A program made the translations under genes and the position numbers. DNA of 64,000 nt from Pseudoduganella violacea (lineage in GTDB: Bacteria > Pseudomonadota > Gammaproteobacteria > Burkholderiales > Burkholderiaceae_D): contig NZ_JACHXD010000021.1 in the NCBI RefSeq assembly GCF_014191875.1, positions 25,111-89,110 on the forward strand. Direction: 5' to 3'. The notes beneath the pieces were generated by a model that had not been told where the DNA came from, ran no database searches, and saw nothing but the letters and a program-made list of their open reading frames with translations. Shown here piece by piece: positions 24,592 to 33,205 of the stretch. Every line of letters begins with the position of its first letter. Within the stretch, counting starts at the first letter, position 1.

Positions 24592-25469
24592 CGTGGGTTC
24601 GTATAGAAGGACGGTTCGCCATCGGGACGCGTCTTGAAGCGCTTATGCGTCCAGAAATATTGTTCCGGGTATTCGCGCACGCGCTCTTCGATGAATTCAT
24701 TCATGCGGCGCGTCGCGGCGACCATATCGGTGCCGGGGTAATTGTCCCATACTGGATAGAATTTGACGCTATACCCCGCGTAATCCGGCAGGAAGGTGCA
24801 GATCACGGGCATCACCTGGGCGCCGGTGGCGGCGGCGATGCGCGCCGTGGCCGTCAGCGTGGCCGCCGGGATGCCGAAGAAGGGCACGAACTCGGCGTCT
24901 TTGGCGCCGAAATCCATGTCCGGCAACATGAAATACGGCAGATGTTCGCGCAAGGCGCGCAAAATCGGCTTGATGCCGTCTTGCCGCGTGAACAGGCGCA
25001 CCGGCTTGAAGCGGGCGCGGCCGGCGCGCAGCACTTCGTCGAACGTATCGTTCTTTTGCTGGGAGTACATGGACGATGCGCTCGTTTCCATGGCGATGGC
25101 GGCGCCGGCCACATCGAGGCAGACAAAATGCGGACACAGCAGCACGGTCGGTTTTTCCGTCATCGCCGCCACCGGAATCGCGCCCATCGGGTCGACGCGG
25201 ATCAGGCGCCGGAGGCGCGCTTCGGGCGCCCACCACAGGATGGAGCGTTCCAGCACGCTGCGCGAATAAGCCTGGAAGTGGCGCCGCGCCAGCGCCACGC
25301 GCTCGGCCTCGCTCAGTTCTGGCATGGTCAGGCGCAGATTGGTGAGGGCGATGCGGCGGCGCGGCCCCATCACGCGGAACAGCAGGCTGCCGATGGCGTT
25401 GCCCAAACGGCCGAGCAGGGGCAGGGGCAGCCAATGCAGCAGCCACATCAATCCAAGCAAGAGCTTCAT
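24588..25469 (-). CDS. LpxL/HtrB-type lipid A acyltransferase
   Basis: A 293-residue inner-membrane acyltransferase transferring a secondary acyl chain to lipid A. It has an N-terminal hydrophobic segment and the catalytic HX4D motif in LCPHFVCLD, plus the YSQQKND and PDMDFGAKDAEFVPFFG regions typical of LpxL. It overlaps both neighbours by four bases: the upstream acyltransferase (25466-25469) and dapF. Whether it adds laurate, myristate or another chain cannot be told from sequence. It pairs with the next gene as a duplicated late-acyltransferase set. Confidence 0.93.
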   Translation of the reverse strand: MKLLLGLMWLLHWLPLPLLGRLGNAIGSLLFRVMGPRRRIALTNLRLTMPELSEAERVALARRHFQAYSRSVLERSILWWAPEARLRRLIRVDPMGAIPVAAMTEKPTVLLCPHFVCLDVAGAAIAMETSASSMYSQQKNDTFDEVLRAGRARFKPVRLFTRQDGIKPILRALREHLPYFMLPDMDFGAKDAEFVPFFGIPAATLTATARIAAATGAQVMPVICTFLPDYAGYSVKFYPVWDNYPGTDMVAATRRMNEFIEERVREYPEQYFWTHKRFKTRPDGEPSFYTNPR

Positions 25470-26320
25470 GCGGCCTCCTGCGCGGAGCCCGGGGCGGCGA
25501 CGCCGGCCGGCACCTTGTAGCGGTTGTAGCTCCAGTAATACTGGGCCGGGCTGCGCTGGATCAGGGTTTCCATGGCGGCATTGATGGCGCGCGCCTGGGC
25601 CGCCGAGTCGCCCTCGAGCGAACCGGTGAACGGCACGAAGCGCACCACATAGCCGCGGCCGAAGGACAGACGCTCGGCGTAAGTGATGATGACCACCGCG
25701 TCGCCCAACTGGGCCAGCTTGGCCGGCAAGGTCATGGTGTAGGCGCTGCGGCCGAAGAAGTCGGCCCAGACGCCATCGCCTTCCTGCGGCACCTGGTCGG
25801 GCAGGAGGCCGATGGGCTGGCCCTTCTTGAGGAATTTGGCCAGCATGCGCACGCCGCCCATATTGGCTGGCGCCAGCAGCAGGTTCTTGCGCGCGCGCGC
25901 GCCTTCGATCAGCGGCTTCATCGCCTCTTTTTTCGGCGGCCGGTACATCACCATCAATTCCTGGCGCAGCGCGATTTCCTGCGCCACGATTTCAAAGCAA
26001 CCGAGGTGCGGGGTCAGGAAGACGATGCCGCGTCCGGCGTCCAGCGTCTGCTGCACCAGTTCCCAGTTTTCCATGCTGGCGTGGCGCGAGACGCGGGCCG
26101 GATCGGCGCACCAGATGAAGGGCAGTTCGGCGATGGCCTTGCCGGCCTCGGCCACCGCCTGCGGCAGGTGGGCGCCGACTTTGGCTTGGCGCATATTGGC
26201 GCGCATGCGCTTGCGGTAAGACGGGGACAGCAGGAAGACGAGCCAGCCCAGCACGCTGCCCAGGGCATGCAGCACGGGCAGGGGGAAAAAAGAAAAGAAA
26301 CGAAAGAGTTGTACCAGCAT
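25466..26320 (-). CDS. LpxL/LpxM-type lipid A acyltransferase, second copy
   Basis: A 284-residue member of the same lysophospholipid acyltransferase family, with N-terminal hydrophobic helices (LFRFFSFFPLPVLHALG) and a catalytic HX4E motif in TPHLGCFE where its neighbour has HX4D. GIVFLTPHLG, VMYRPPKK and GLLPDQVPQEGDG are family blocks. It is the first gene of the acyltransferase-acyltransferase-dapF operon and is divergent from metK, with about 195 bases between the two starts. Sequential acylation of the two lipid A primary chains is the likely shared task. Confidence 0.92.
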   Translation of the reverse strand: MLVQLFRFFSFFPLPVLHALGSVLGWLVFLLSPSYRKRMRANMRQAKVGAHLPQAVAEAGKAIAELPFIWCADPARVSRHASMENWELVQQTLDAGRGIVFLTPHLGCFEIVAQEIALRQELMVMYRPPKKEAMKPLIEGARARKNLLLAPANMGGVRMLAKFLKKGQPIGLLPDQVPQEGDGVWADFFGRSAYTMTLPAKLAQLGDAVVIITYAERLSFGRGYVVRFVPFTGSLEGDSAAQARAINAAMETLIQRSPAQYYWSYNRYKVPAGVAAPGSAQEAA

Positions 26321-26454
26321 CGGAATAGTGTAATATCGACAACTTCGCGTTGTCTCTAGCCAAAAATTTTTGAAGAAGCGTAAAATACCACGTTAGAAGT
26401 AGCCGCTGAGTTAATCAGACAACTTGCGAAGCGGAATAAAAATATCGCTAAAGC

Positions 26455-26481
26455 GTCGCAGGCCCCGAAAGGTGATGCGAC
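26455..26481 (+). promoter_or_regulatory. Hairpin in the metK leader
   Basis: GTCGCA and TGCGAC enclose a GAAA tetraloop closed by CC/GG, with an asymmetric internal loop. It lies 35 bases upstream of the metK start. It could be an mRNA structure controlling metK, but I could not match it to a known SAM riboswitch class. Confidence 0.4.
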
Positions 26482-26515
26482 CTCATTGTTTGTATCAATC
26501 TTCTGGAGTTTGCGT

Positions 26516-27682
26516 ATGTCTAATCATTACCTGTTCACCTCTGAGTCCGTATCCGAAGGCCATCCCGACAAGGTTGCCGACCAGATTTCCGACGCCATCC
26601 TCGACGCCATCCTGACCCAGGACCCGAAAGCGCGCGTCGCCGCCGAAACCCTGTGCAACACCGGTCTGGTGGTGCTGGCCGGCGAAATTACCACGCACGC
26701 CAACGTGGATTATATTCAAGTTGCGCGCGAAACCATCAAGCGCATCGGCTACGACAACACCGACTACGGCATCGATTACAAAGGCTGCGCCGTGATGGTG
26801 TGCTATGACAAGCAGTCGCCCGACATCGCCCAGGGCGTGGATGAAGGCGCCGGTCTCGACCTCGACCAGGGCGCCGGCGACCAGGGCCTGATGTTCGGCT
26901 ACGCCTGCGACGAAACCCCGGAACTGATGCCGGCCGCGATCTACTACTCGCACCGCCTGGTCGAGCGCCAGTCCCAGCTGCGCAAGGATGGCCGCCTGCC
27001 ATGGCTGCGTCCGGATGCCAAATCGCAAGTCACGCTGCGCTATGTCGACGGCCGTCCGGTGGCGGTCGATACCGTGGTGCTGTCCACCCAGCACGCGCCG
27101 GAGATCGCCCACGGCCAGATCGAAGAAGCCGTGATCGAGGAAATCATCAAGCCGGTGCTGCCGAGCGAATGGCTGAAGGACACCAAATTCCTGGTCAATC
27201 CGACCGGCCGCTTCGTCATCGGCGGTCCGCAAGGCGACTGCGGCCTGACCGGCCGCAAGATCATCGTCGACACCTACGGCGGCGCCGCGCCGCACGGCGG
27301 TGGCGCCTTCTCCGGCAAAGACCCGTCCAAAGTGGACCGTTCCGCCGCTTACGCCGCCCGCTACGTGGCCAAGAACATCGTCGCCGCCGGCCTGGCGCGC
27401 CAGTGCCAGGTGCAGGTCAGCTACGCCATCGGCGTGGCGCGTCCGATCAATATCACGGTCTACACCGAAGGCACGGGCGTGATCCCGGACGAGCAGATCG
27501 CCGCCCTGGTCAACGAGCACTTCGACCTGCGTCCGAAAGGCATCGTGCAGATGCTCGACCTGCTGCGTCCGATCTACGCCAAGACCGCCGCTTACGGCCA
27601 CTTCGGCCGCGAAGAGCCGGAATTCACCTGGGAGCGCACCGACAAGGTCGCCGCCCTGCGCGCCGCCGTCGGCCTGAAATAA
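26516..27682 (+). CDS. metK: S-adenosylmethionine synthetase MetK
   Basis: Makes S-adenosylmethionine from methionine and ATP. The 388-residue product starts at the ATG at 26516 (MSNHYLFTSESVSEGHPDK), preceded by CTGGAG. Family motifs seen are GHPDKVADQISDAILD, the GAGDQGLMFGYA P-loop-like segment and GGGAFSGKDPSKVDRS. Length is normal. The frame continues ten codons upstream without support. It is followed by a strong terminator and then by the SAH-riboswitch-controlled ahcY, so the two methyl-cycle genes are adjacent but separately transcribed. Confidence 0.98.
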   Translation: MSNHYLFTSESVSEGHPDKVADQISDAILDAILTQDPKARVAAETLCNTGLVVLAGEITTHANVDYIQVARETIKRIGYDNTDYGIDYKGCAVMVCYDKQSPDIAQGVDEGAGLDLDQGAGDQGLMFGYACDETPELMPAAIYYSHRLVERQSQLRKDGRLPWLRPDAKSQVTLRYVDGRPVAVDTVVLSTQHAPEIAHGQIEEAVIEEIIKPVLPSEWLKDTKFLVNPTGRFVIGGPQGDCGLTGRKIIVDTYGGAAPHGGGAFSGKDPSKVDRSAAYAARYVAKNIVAAGLARQCQVQVSYAIGVARPINITVYTEGTGVIPDEQIAALVNEHFDLRPKGIVQMLDLLRPIYAKTAAYGHFGREEPEFTWERTDKVAALRAAVGLK

Positions 27683-27700
27683 GCCTGCCTGCCGCTTGGC

Positions 27701-27728
27701 AAAACCGGGGACGCGTCCCCGGTTTTTT
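27701..27728 (+). terminator. Rho-independent terminator of metK
   Basis: A perfect stem AAAACCGGGGACG/CGTCCCCGGTTTT plus further T residues, 18 bases after the metK stop. Confidence 0.92.
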
Positions 27729-27800
27729 CGTTTACGGGCCGTGGCATTTCCCCATCAAAATGGCGGGCGTGCCGGGGGAATGATGCTACAATGCACGTTC

Positions 27801-27864
27801 TCCGAGGAGCGTTGCGACGAATCGCCCGATTCGCCAGGCTCGGATACTTCTGCAACCGCGCTCA
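27801..27864 (+). promoter_or_regulatory. S-adenosylhomocysteine (SAH) riboswitch
   Basis: The sequence matches the ahcY-associated SAH riboswitch. CCGAGGAGCGTTGCGACG opens the motif, GCCAGGCTCGG closes the first stem, and TGCAACCGCGCTCAC provides the strand that pairs back to GAGCGTTGC. A TACAAT -10 element at 27787-27792 puts the likely transcript start at the first riboswitch bases. It lies 33 bases before the ahcY start. In this class SAH binding turns expression on, matching the enzyme's role in removing SAH. Confidence 0.92.
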
Positions 27865-27896
27865 CGTTACTTTTTTCAACATGAAAGGAGGGCGTG

Positions 27897-29324
27897 ATGA
27901 ACGCCGTACTCAAAGCTTCCCAAGATTACATCATCGCCGACATCGGCCTCGCCGCCTGGGGCGAAAAAGAAATCAAGATCGCCGAAACCGAGATGCCGGG
28001 CCTGATGGCCATCCGCGAAGAGTTCGCCGCGGCCCAGACGCTGAAAGGCGCGCGCATCACCGGCTCGCTGCACATGACCATCCAGACCGCCGTGCTGATC
28101 CGCACGCTCGAAGCGCTGGGCGCGCAAGTGCGCTGGGCTTCCTGCAATATCTACTCGACCCAGGACCACGCCGCCGCCGCCATCGCCGCTGCCGGCACCC
28201 CGGTCTTCGCCGTCAAGGGCGAAACCCTGGCCGACTACTGGGATTACACCCACCGCATCTTCGAGTGGCCGAACGACGCCGCCGGCAATGCCGTGTACTC
28301 GAATATGATCCTGGACGACGGCGGCGACGCCACCCTGCTGCTGCACCTGGGCGCGCGCGCCGAGAAGGATCTGTCCGTGCTGGACAACCCAGGTTCGGAA
28401 GAGGAAATCTGCCTGTTCAACTCGATCAAGGCCCGTCTGGCCACGGACGCCACCTGGTATTCCAAGCGCCTGCCGCACATCCTGGGCGTGACCGAGGAAA
28501 CCACCACCGGCGTGCACCGCCTGTACCAGATGCACAAGGACGGCAAGCTGGCCTTCCCGGCCATTAACGTCAACGATTCCGTCACCAAGTCCAAGTTCGA
28601 CAATCTGTACGGCTGCCGCGAATCGCTGGTGGACGGCATCAAGCGCGCCACCGACGTGATGGTGGCCGGCAAGATCGCCGTGATCGCCGGCTACGGCGAC
28701 GTGGGCAAGGGTTCGGCGCAAGCCATGCGCGCCCTGTCGGCCCAAGTGTGGGTGACCGAGATCGACCCGATCTGCGCCCTGCAGGCCGCGATGGAAGGCT
28801 ACCGCGTGGTGACCATGGAGTACGCCGCCGAACACGGCGACATCTTCGTCACCTGCACCGGCAACTACCACATCCTGACCGAACAGCATATGCTGCGCAT
28901 GAAGGACCAGGCCATCGTCTGCAATATCGGTCACTTCGACAATGAAATCGACGTCGCCTCGCTGAAGAAATACACCTGGGAAAACATCAAGCCGCAAGTC
29001 GACCACGTGATCTTCCCGGACGGCAAGCGCATCATCCTGCTGGCCGAAGGCCGTCTGGTGAACCTCGGTTGCGGCACCGGCCACCCATCGTATGTGATGA
29101 GCTCGTCCTTCGCCAACCAGACCATCGCCCAGATCGAGTTGTTCGCCAACACCAAGGCTTACCCGGTCGGCGTCTACACGCTGCCGAAACACCTGGATGA
29201 GAAGGTCGCCCGCCTGCAGCTGAAAAAGCTCAACGCGCAACTGACCACGCTGACCGACGAGCAGGCCGCTTACATCAATGTGCAAGTGGCAGGCCCGTAC
29301 AAGCCGGACCACTACCGTTATTAA
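27897..29324 (+). CDS. ahcY: Adenosylhomocysteinase AhcY
   Basis: NAD-dependent hydrolysis of S-adenosylhomocysteine to adenosine and homocysteine. The ATG at 27897 (MNAVLKASQDYIIADIGLA) follows AAAGGAGGG; a GTG one codon earlier is the alternative. The protein has 475 residues. Seen are the substrate region GSLHMTIQTAVLI, the catalytic NVNDSVTKSKFDNLYGCRESL block and the NAD-binding GYGDVGKGSAQAMRAL. The C-terminal KPDHYRY with its Lys/Tyr pair contributes to the cofactor site. It is controlled by the riboswitch directly upstream and closed by its own terminator. Confidence 0.98.
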   Translation: MNAVLKASQDYIIADIGLAAWGEKEIKIAETEMPGLMAIREEFAAAQTLKGARITGSLHMTIQTAVLIRTLEALGAQVRWASCNIYSTQDHAAAAIAAAGTPVFAVKGETLADYWDYTHRIFEWPNDAAGNAVYSNMILDDGGDATLLLHLGARAEKDLSVLDNPGSEEEICLFNSIKARLATDATWYSKRLPHILGVTEETTTGVHRLYQMHKDGKLAFPAINVNDSVTKSKFDNLYGCRESLVDGIKRATDVMVAGKIAVIAGYGDVGKGSAQAMRALSAQVWVTEIDPICALQAAMEGYRVVTMEYAAEHGDIFVTCTGNYHILTEQHMLRMKDQAIVCNIGHFDNEIDVASLKKYTWENIKPQVDHVIFPDGKRIILLAEGRLVNLGCGTGHPSYVMSSSFANQTIAQIELFANTKAYPVGVYTLPKHLDEKVARLQLKKLNAQLTTLTDEQAAYINVQVAGPYKPDHYRY

Positions 29325-29333
29325 TCAGTAAGG

Positions 29334-29367
29334 AAGAGCCGGCCCCGGCGGCCGGCTCTTTTTTTAT
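29334..29367 (+). terminator. Rho-independent terminator of ahcY
   Basis: The stem AAGAGCCGGCC/GGCCGGCTCTT with a short loop and seven T residues, ten bases after the ahcY stop. Confidence 0.92.
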
Positions 29368-29387
29368 CCGCTGCGAGGCTTTCATTC

Positions 29388-29744
29388 ATGCGTCTGGTCC
29401 TGACCTGGTTAATCAATGCCGCGGCCCTGTTTGCCGTGCCTTACCTCATGCATTCCGTCGATGTCACAAGCATCGGCGCCGCCCTGGTTGCAGCCCTTTT
29501 GCTGGGCCTGGTGAATACCCTGATCCGTCCGCTGCTCCTGCTGCTGACCCTGCCCGTTACCGTGCTCTCGCTCGGCCTGTTCATCTTCGTCATCAATGGC
29601 CTGATGTTCTGGCTGGTGGCCAAAGTGGTGAGCGGTTTCCATGTCGATAGTTTCTGGTCGGCCATTGGCGGCGCGCTGCTGTACAGCATCATCTCCTGGG
29701 CCTTGTCCACCTTATTGTTGAAAGACAACGATGGCAAGTCATAA
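29388..29744 (+). CDS. Small four-helix membrane protein (phage holin superfamily IV/YvlD type)
   Basis: A 118-residue very hydrophobic protein with about four membrane helices (at roughly residues 3-20, 27-46, 53-75 and 85-110). It resembles the YvlD/mycobacterial holin-type family, for example in LLGLVNTLIRPLLLLLTLPVTVLSLGLF-like spacing. Despite the family name it is not phage DNA: it sits between ahcY and metF, a neighbourhood seen across betaproteobacteria. Its end overlaps metF by 14 bases. Function unknown. Confidence 0.85.
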   Translation: MRLVLTWLINAAALFAVPYLMHSVDVTSIGAALVAALLLGLVNTLIRPLLLLLTLPVTVLSLGLFIFVINGLMFWLVAKVVSGFHVDSFWSAIGGALLYSIISWALSTLLLKDNDGKS

Positions 29745-30564
29745 CTTCAGTATCGAATTCTTTCCGCCCAAGACGGCGGAAGGGGCGGAAAAGCTGCGCG
29801 CCACGCGCGCCAAGCTGTCCGAGCTGCATCCCAAGTATTTTTCCGTGACCTTTGGCGCCGGCGGTTCCACCCAGCGCGGCACGCTCGACACCGTGCTGGA
29901 AATCATGGCGGCCGGCGAAGACGCCGCGCCCCACCTGTCCTGCGTCGGCGGCACGCGCGAGTCGATCCGCGCCATCTTGAGCGAGTACAAGGCGCACGGC
30001 ATCAAGCGCCTGGTGGCGCTGCGCGGCGACCTGCCGAGCGGCTATGGCGCGGCCGGCGAGTTCCGCTATGCCAACGAGCTGGTCGAATTCGTGCGCCAGG
30101 AAACGGGCGACTGGTTCCATATCGAGGTGGCGGCCTATCCCGAAGTGCATCCGCAGGCCCGTTCGCCGCAGGACGATCTGCAAGCGTTTGTACGCAAGGT
30201 GGACGCGGGCGCGAACGCCGCCATCACCCAGTACTTCTACAATGCCGACGCCTACTTCCAGTTCGTCGAGCAGGCGCAGAAGGCGGGCGTGACAGTGCCC
30301 ATCGTGGCCGGCATCATGCCGATCACCAATTACACCCAGCTGATGCGCTTCTCCGATATGTGCGGCGCCGAAATCCCGCGCTGGGTGCGCCTGAAGCTGG
30401 CGTCCTTCGGCGACGATAGCGCCTCGATCAAGGCGTTCGGCCTGGACGTGGTGACCCAGTTGTGCGAACGCCTGCTGCAAGGCGGCGCGCCCGGCCTGCA
30501 TTTCTATTCGATGAACCAGGCCGCCGCCACCACGGCGCTGTGGCAGCGCCTGGTCAAGGATTGA
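29731..30564 (+). CDS. metF: 5,10-methylenetetrahydrofolate reductase MetF
   Basis: Flavoprotein reducing methylene-THF to methyl-THF, the methyl donor for methionine synthesis. The 277-residue TIM-barrel protein begins MASHNFSIEFFPPKTAEGAE; the EFFPPK motif holds the catalytic Glu. Other family segments are SVTFGAGGSTQRGT, KRLVALRGDLP and AITQYFYNADAY. It overlaps the small membrane protein gene by 14 bases and is convergent with the cyclo-ligase gene, with only 15 bases between the stops. With metK and ahcY it completes a methyl-cycle cluster. Confidence 0.97.
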   Translation: MASHNFSIEFFPPKTAEGAEKLRATRAKLSELHPKYFSVTFGAGGSTQRGTLDTVLEIMAAGEDAAPHLSCVGGTRESIRAILSEYKAHGIKRLVALRGDLPSGYGAAGEFRYANELVEFVRQETGDWFHIEVAAYPEVHPQARSPQDDLQAFVRKVDAGANAAITQYFYNADAYFQFVEQAQKAGVTVPIVAGIMPITNYTQLMRFSDMCGAEIPRWVRLKLASFGDDSASIKAFGLDVVTQLCERLLQGGAPGLHFYSMNQAAATTALWQRLVKD

Positions 30565-30579
30565 AGCGCGGCAGGGACG

Positions 30580-31176
30580 CTAAGCCTGGGCCTCGGTAAT
30601 GATGCGGTCCAGCGCAATATCGTGGTTATCGCTGCCGAATTCCGCCGCCAGGCAGGAATAGGCGATGCCCACCGTGGCCGGACGCGGCGCCTTCGCCAGC
30701 GTCCGGTCATAAAATCCGCCGCCATAGCCGAGGCGGAAGCCGCCGCTGTTATAGCCCAGGCAGGGCACCAGAATGGCCGGCGGATAGGGCTCGATGCGCA
30801 GTTCGGCCGGCACCGCCACGCCCATGCCATCCTTCACCATCGCCTCGCCGATCTGCCACGCAGCGAATTCCAGCGGCGCGGCTTTCTGCAGTACCACCGG
30901 CAGCAGCAGGCGCGCGCCCAGCCGCGCCAATTCCGCATACGCTGGATGCAGGTCCGGCTCGTCGCGCAGCGGCCAGTACACGCCCACGGTATGGACCGGA
31001 TTGGCCTGCCACCATTGCACGATGTGGCGGCAGATGTCGGCATCCCATTGCGCCCGCGTCGCCGCGTCGATGGCGCGCCGTTCGGCCAGCAATTGACGGC
31101 GCAAATCCGCCTTGCTTTGCGGACTCGACGCTGGTAGCTCGGCGGGGTTGCGTGGTATTCTAAGCTCGCTGGTCAT
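30580..31176 (-). CDS. 5-formyltetrahydrofolate cyclo-ligase
   Basis: ATP-dependent conversion of 5-formyl-THF to 5,10-methenyl-THF (FAU1/YgfA family). The 198-residue protein shows VGVYWPLRDEPDLHP and the nucleotide-loop block GGFRLGYGGGFYDRTL near the C-terminus, both family hallmarks. It points toward metF, and both act on folate one-carbon units. Its start lies only 15 bases from that of the divergent lytic transglycosylase, so either the two promoters sit inside each other's coding regions or one start codon is annotated too far out. Confidence 0.94.
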   Translation of the reverse strand: MTSELRIPRNPAELPASSPQSKADLRRQLLAERRAIDAATRAQWDADICRHIVQWWQANPVHTVGVYWPLRDEPDLHPAYAELARLGARLLLPVVLQKAAPLEFAAWQIGEAMVKDGMGVAVPAELRIEPYPPAILVPCLGYNSGGFRLGYGGGFYDRTLAKAPRPATVGIAYSCLAAEFGSDNHDIALDRIITEAQA

Positions 31177-31191
31177 ATCCTGAATTACATA

Positions 31192-33180
31192 GTGAGTCGT
31201 ACATTGATTTCCCGTTCAAAATGGATCGCCGGCGCGTTCCTGTTCCTGGCCTGCGCCACCTCCGCCACCAGCTTTGCCCAGGATGCCGTCGGCAGCCGCA
31301 GAGATGATGACGCCTTTCTCCTGCTGCGCGATTCCGTGCGACGCGAAGATCCGGCCAAGGTCGAATTTTATGCCGCCCAGCTCGCTTCCTACGCCATCCC
31401 TTCCTATGTCGACTATTATCGGCTGAAACCGCGCTTGCGCGATGCCAGCGAGGCCGAGATCCGCGAATTCCTGCAGCGTTACCAGGGCAGCGCCATCGCC
31501 GACCGCCTGCGCAACGATTGGCTGCTGGAACTGGGCCGCAAGCGCGACTGGCGCCTGTTCGACGAGCAGCAGCCGCAGTTCGCGCTCAACGACGATACCC
31601 AGGTCAAATGCTATGCCCTGCTGTCGCGCCTGGCGAAGGGCCAGAACGTGGCGGGCGAGGCGCGCAGCCTGCTGACCTATCCGCCGTATTATGGCGAAGG
31701 CTGCGGCGCCCTGATCGCCTCGCTGTACCAGGCCAAGCAGTTCGACGACAACGATCTGTGGACCCAGCTGCGCTTGGCCGGCGAGAGCAATGCCACCGGC
31801 CCCGCGAAGCGCACCATCCTGTTGCTCAACGGTTCCGACAAGAAGATCGCGCAAGCGATCGACACGCCGCTGATCGTCATGGCCAAGGGGCCGGGCGCCA
31901 GCAAGGCCGACCACGAAACCTTCATCGTCTCGCTGGGACGCGGCGCCCGCACCAGCCTGAAACTGGCGGTGCTGGCCCTGCACAAGGCCGAAGGCAAGCT
32001 GACGCCGCAGGAAGCGGCGGCCGGCTGGGCCGCTATCGCCCTGCAAGCTTCGTATGCGCTGGCGCCGGAAGCGGGCGAATACTGGCGCAAGGCCGCCAAT
32101 GCGCCGCTTTCGCTCGACCAGCAGCAGTGGAAGGCGCGCGTCGCCCTGCGCGAAGGCAACTGGAAACAGGTGAAGGCCAGCATCGCCGCCATGCCGCCCA
32201 GCCTGCGCAACGACCCGACCTGGATTTACTGGCAGGCGCGCACCCTGATGGCCGAGGCGGGCGCCGCGCAAGCGACGCCGGAAGCGGCCCAGCTGTTCGG
32301 CCGCATCGCCGACCAGCAGACTTTCTATGGCTTGCTGGCCGCCGAGGAACTCGGCCGCCTGGTGACGATTCCGGCGCCGGGCGCCGCGCCCACGCCGGCC
32401 GAAGTGGCGGCCATGGGCGCCAATCCCGGCTTCCAGCGCGCGCTCAAATTCTTCAGCTTGCGCCTGCGTTTCGAAGGCATGCGCGAATGGAACTGGGAAT
32501 TGCGCAAGATGAGCGAACGCGAGCTGATCGCCGCCGCCGAGTTCGCGCGCGAGAACCATATCCTCGACCGCATGGTCTATACCTCGGAACGCACGCGGGT
32601 GCAGGCCGACTACACCCACCGCTATCCGGCCCCGCATGACGACATCATGCGCCCCACCACCAGCACCCTGGGCCTGGACCGGGCCTGGGTGTATGGCTTG
32701 ATCCGCCAGGAATCGCGCTTCATCATGGATGCGCAATCGAATGTGGGTGCCTCCGGCCTGATGCAGGTGATGCCCTCGACCGGACGCTGGGTGGCGAAGA
32801 AGATCGGCCTCACCGATTTCGTGCAGGACATGCTGACCGATGTGCGCACCAATATCCTGCTCGGCGCCAATTACATGAATATGGTGCTGGGCAATATGGA
32901 CGGCTCGCAAGTGCTGGCGACCGCCGCCTATAACGCCGGGCCGGGCCGCTTGCGCACCTGGCGCGGCACGCTGACGAAACCGATGGACAGCGCCGTGTTC
33001 ATCGAATCGATTCCGTATGTGGAAACGCGGACCTATGTGAAGAATGTGATGACCAACGCCACCTACTACGCCGCCCTGTTCGACGGCAAGCCGCAGTCGC
33101 TGAAAACGCGCCTGGGCGTGGTGCTGCCCAAGGGCTACACTGAAGCGGAGCAGCAGGAGACATCGTTCGGCAGCCGCTGA
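31192..33180 (+). CDS. Soluble lytic murein transglycosylase (Slt70-like)
   Basis: Cleaves peptidoglycan glycan strands with formation of 1,6-anhydro-muramic acid. The 662-residue protein has a signal peptide (about residues 1-29, ending SFAQ), a long helical U-domain and a C-terminal goose-type lysozyme fold. The catalytic Glu is in RQESRF (near residue 508), followed by GASGLMQVMPSTG and the NYMNMVLG/AAYNAGPGR blocks. The start is uncertain: GTG at 31192 (MSRTLISRS) or TTG at 31204 (MISRSKW), neither with a good ribosome site. It is divergent from the cyclo-ligase gene. Confidence 0.94.
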   Translation: MSRTLISRSKWIAGAFLFLACATSATSFAQDAVGSRRDDDAFLLLRDSVRREDPAKVEFYAAQLASYAIPSYVDYYRLKPRLRDASEAEIREFLQRYQGSAIADRLRNDWLLELGRKRDWRLFDEQQPQFALNDDTQVKCYALLSRLAKGQNVAGEARSLLTYPPYYGEGCGALIASLYQAKQFDDNDLWTQLRLAGESNATGPAKRTILLLNGSDKKIAQAIDTPLIVMAKGPGASKADHETFIVSLGRGARTSLKLAVLALHKAEGKLTPQEAAAGWAAIALQASYALAPEAGEYWRKAANAPLSLDQQQWKARVALREGNWKQVKASIAAMPPSLRNDPTWIYWQARTLMAEAGAAQATPEAAQLFGRIADQQTFYGLLAAEELGRLVTIPAPGAAPTPAEVAAMGANPGFQRALKFFSLRLRFEGMREWNWELRKMSERELIAAAEFARENHILDRMVYTSERTRVQADYTHRYPAPHDDIMRPTTSTLGLDRAWVYGLIRQESRFIMDAQSNVGASGLMQVMPSTGRWVAKKIGLTDFVQDMLTDVRTNILLGANYMNMVLGNMDGSQVLATAAYNAGPGRLRTWRGTLTKPMDSAVFIESIPYVETRTYVKNVMTNATYYAALFDGKPQSLKTRLGVVLPKGYTEAEQQETSFGSR

Positions 33181-33205
33181 GCCGGCGCGCCGGGAGGAGG
33201 ATGAC

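Noticed and set aside
26340..26515. SAM riboswitch upstream of metK
   Set aside because: A hairpin is present, but no conserved SAM-I, SAM-II or SAM/SAH core could be matched by eye. It is kept only as a regulatory candidate.
29388..29744. Phage holin, hence a prophage remnant
   Set aside because: The family name is misleading. The gene is part of the ahcY-metF neighbourhood and no other phage gene is nearby.
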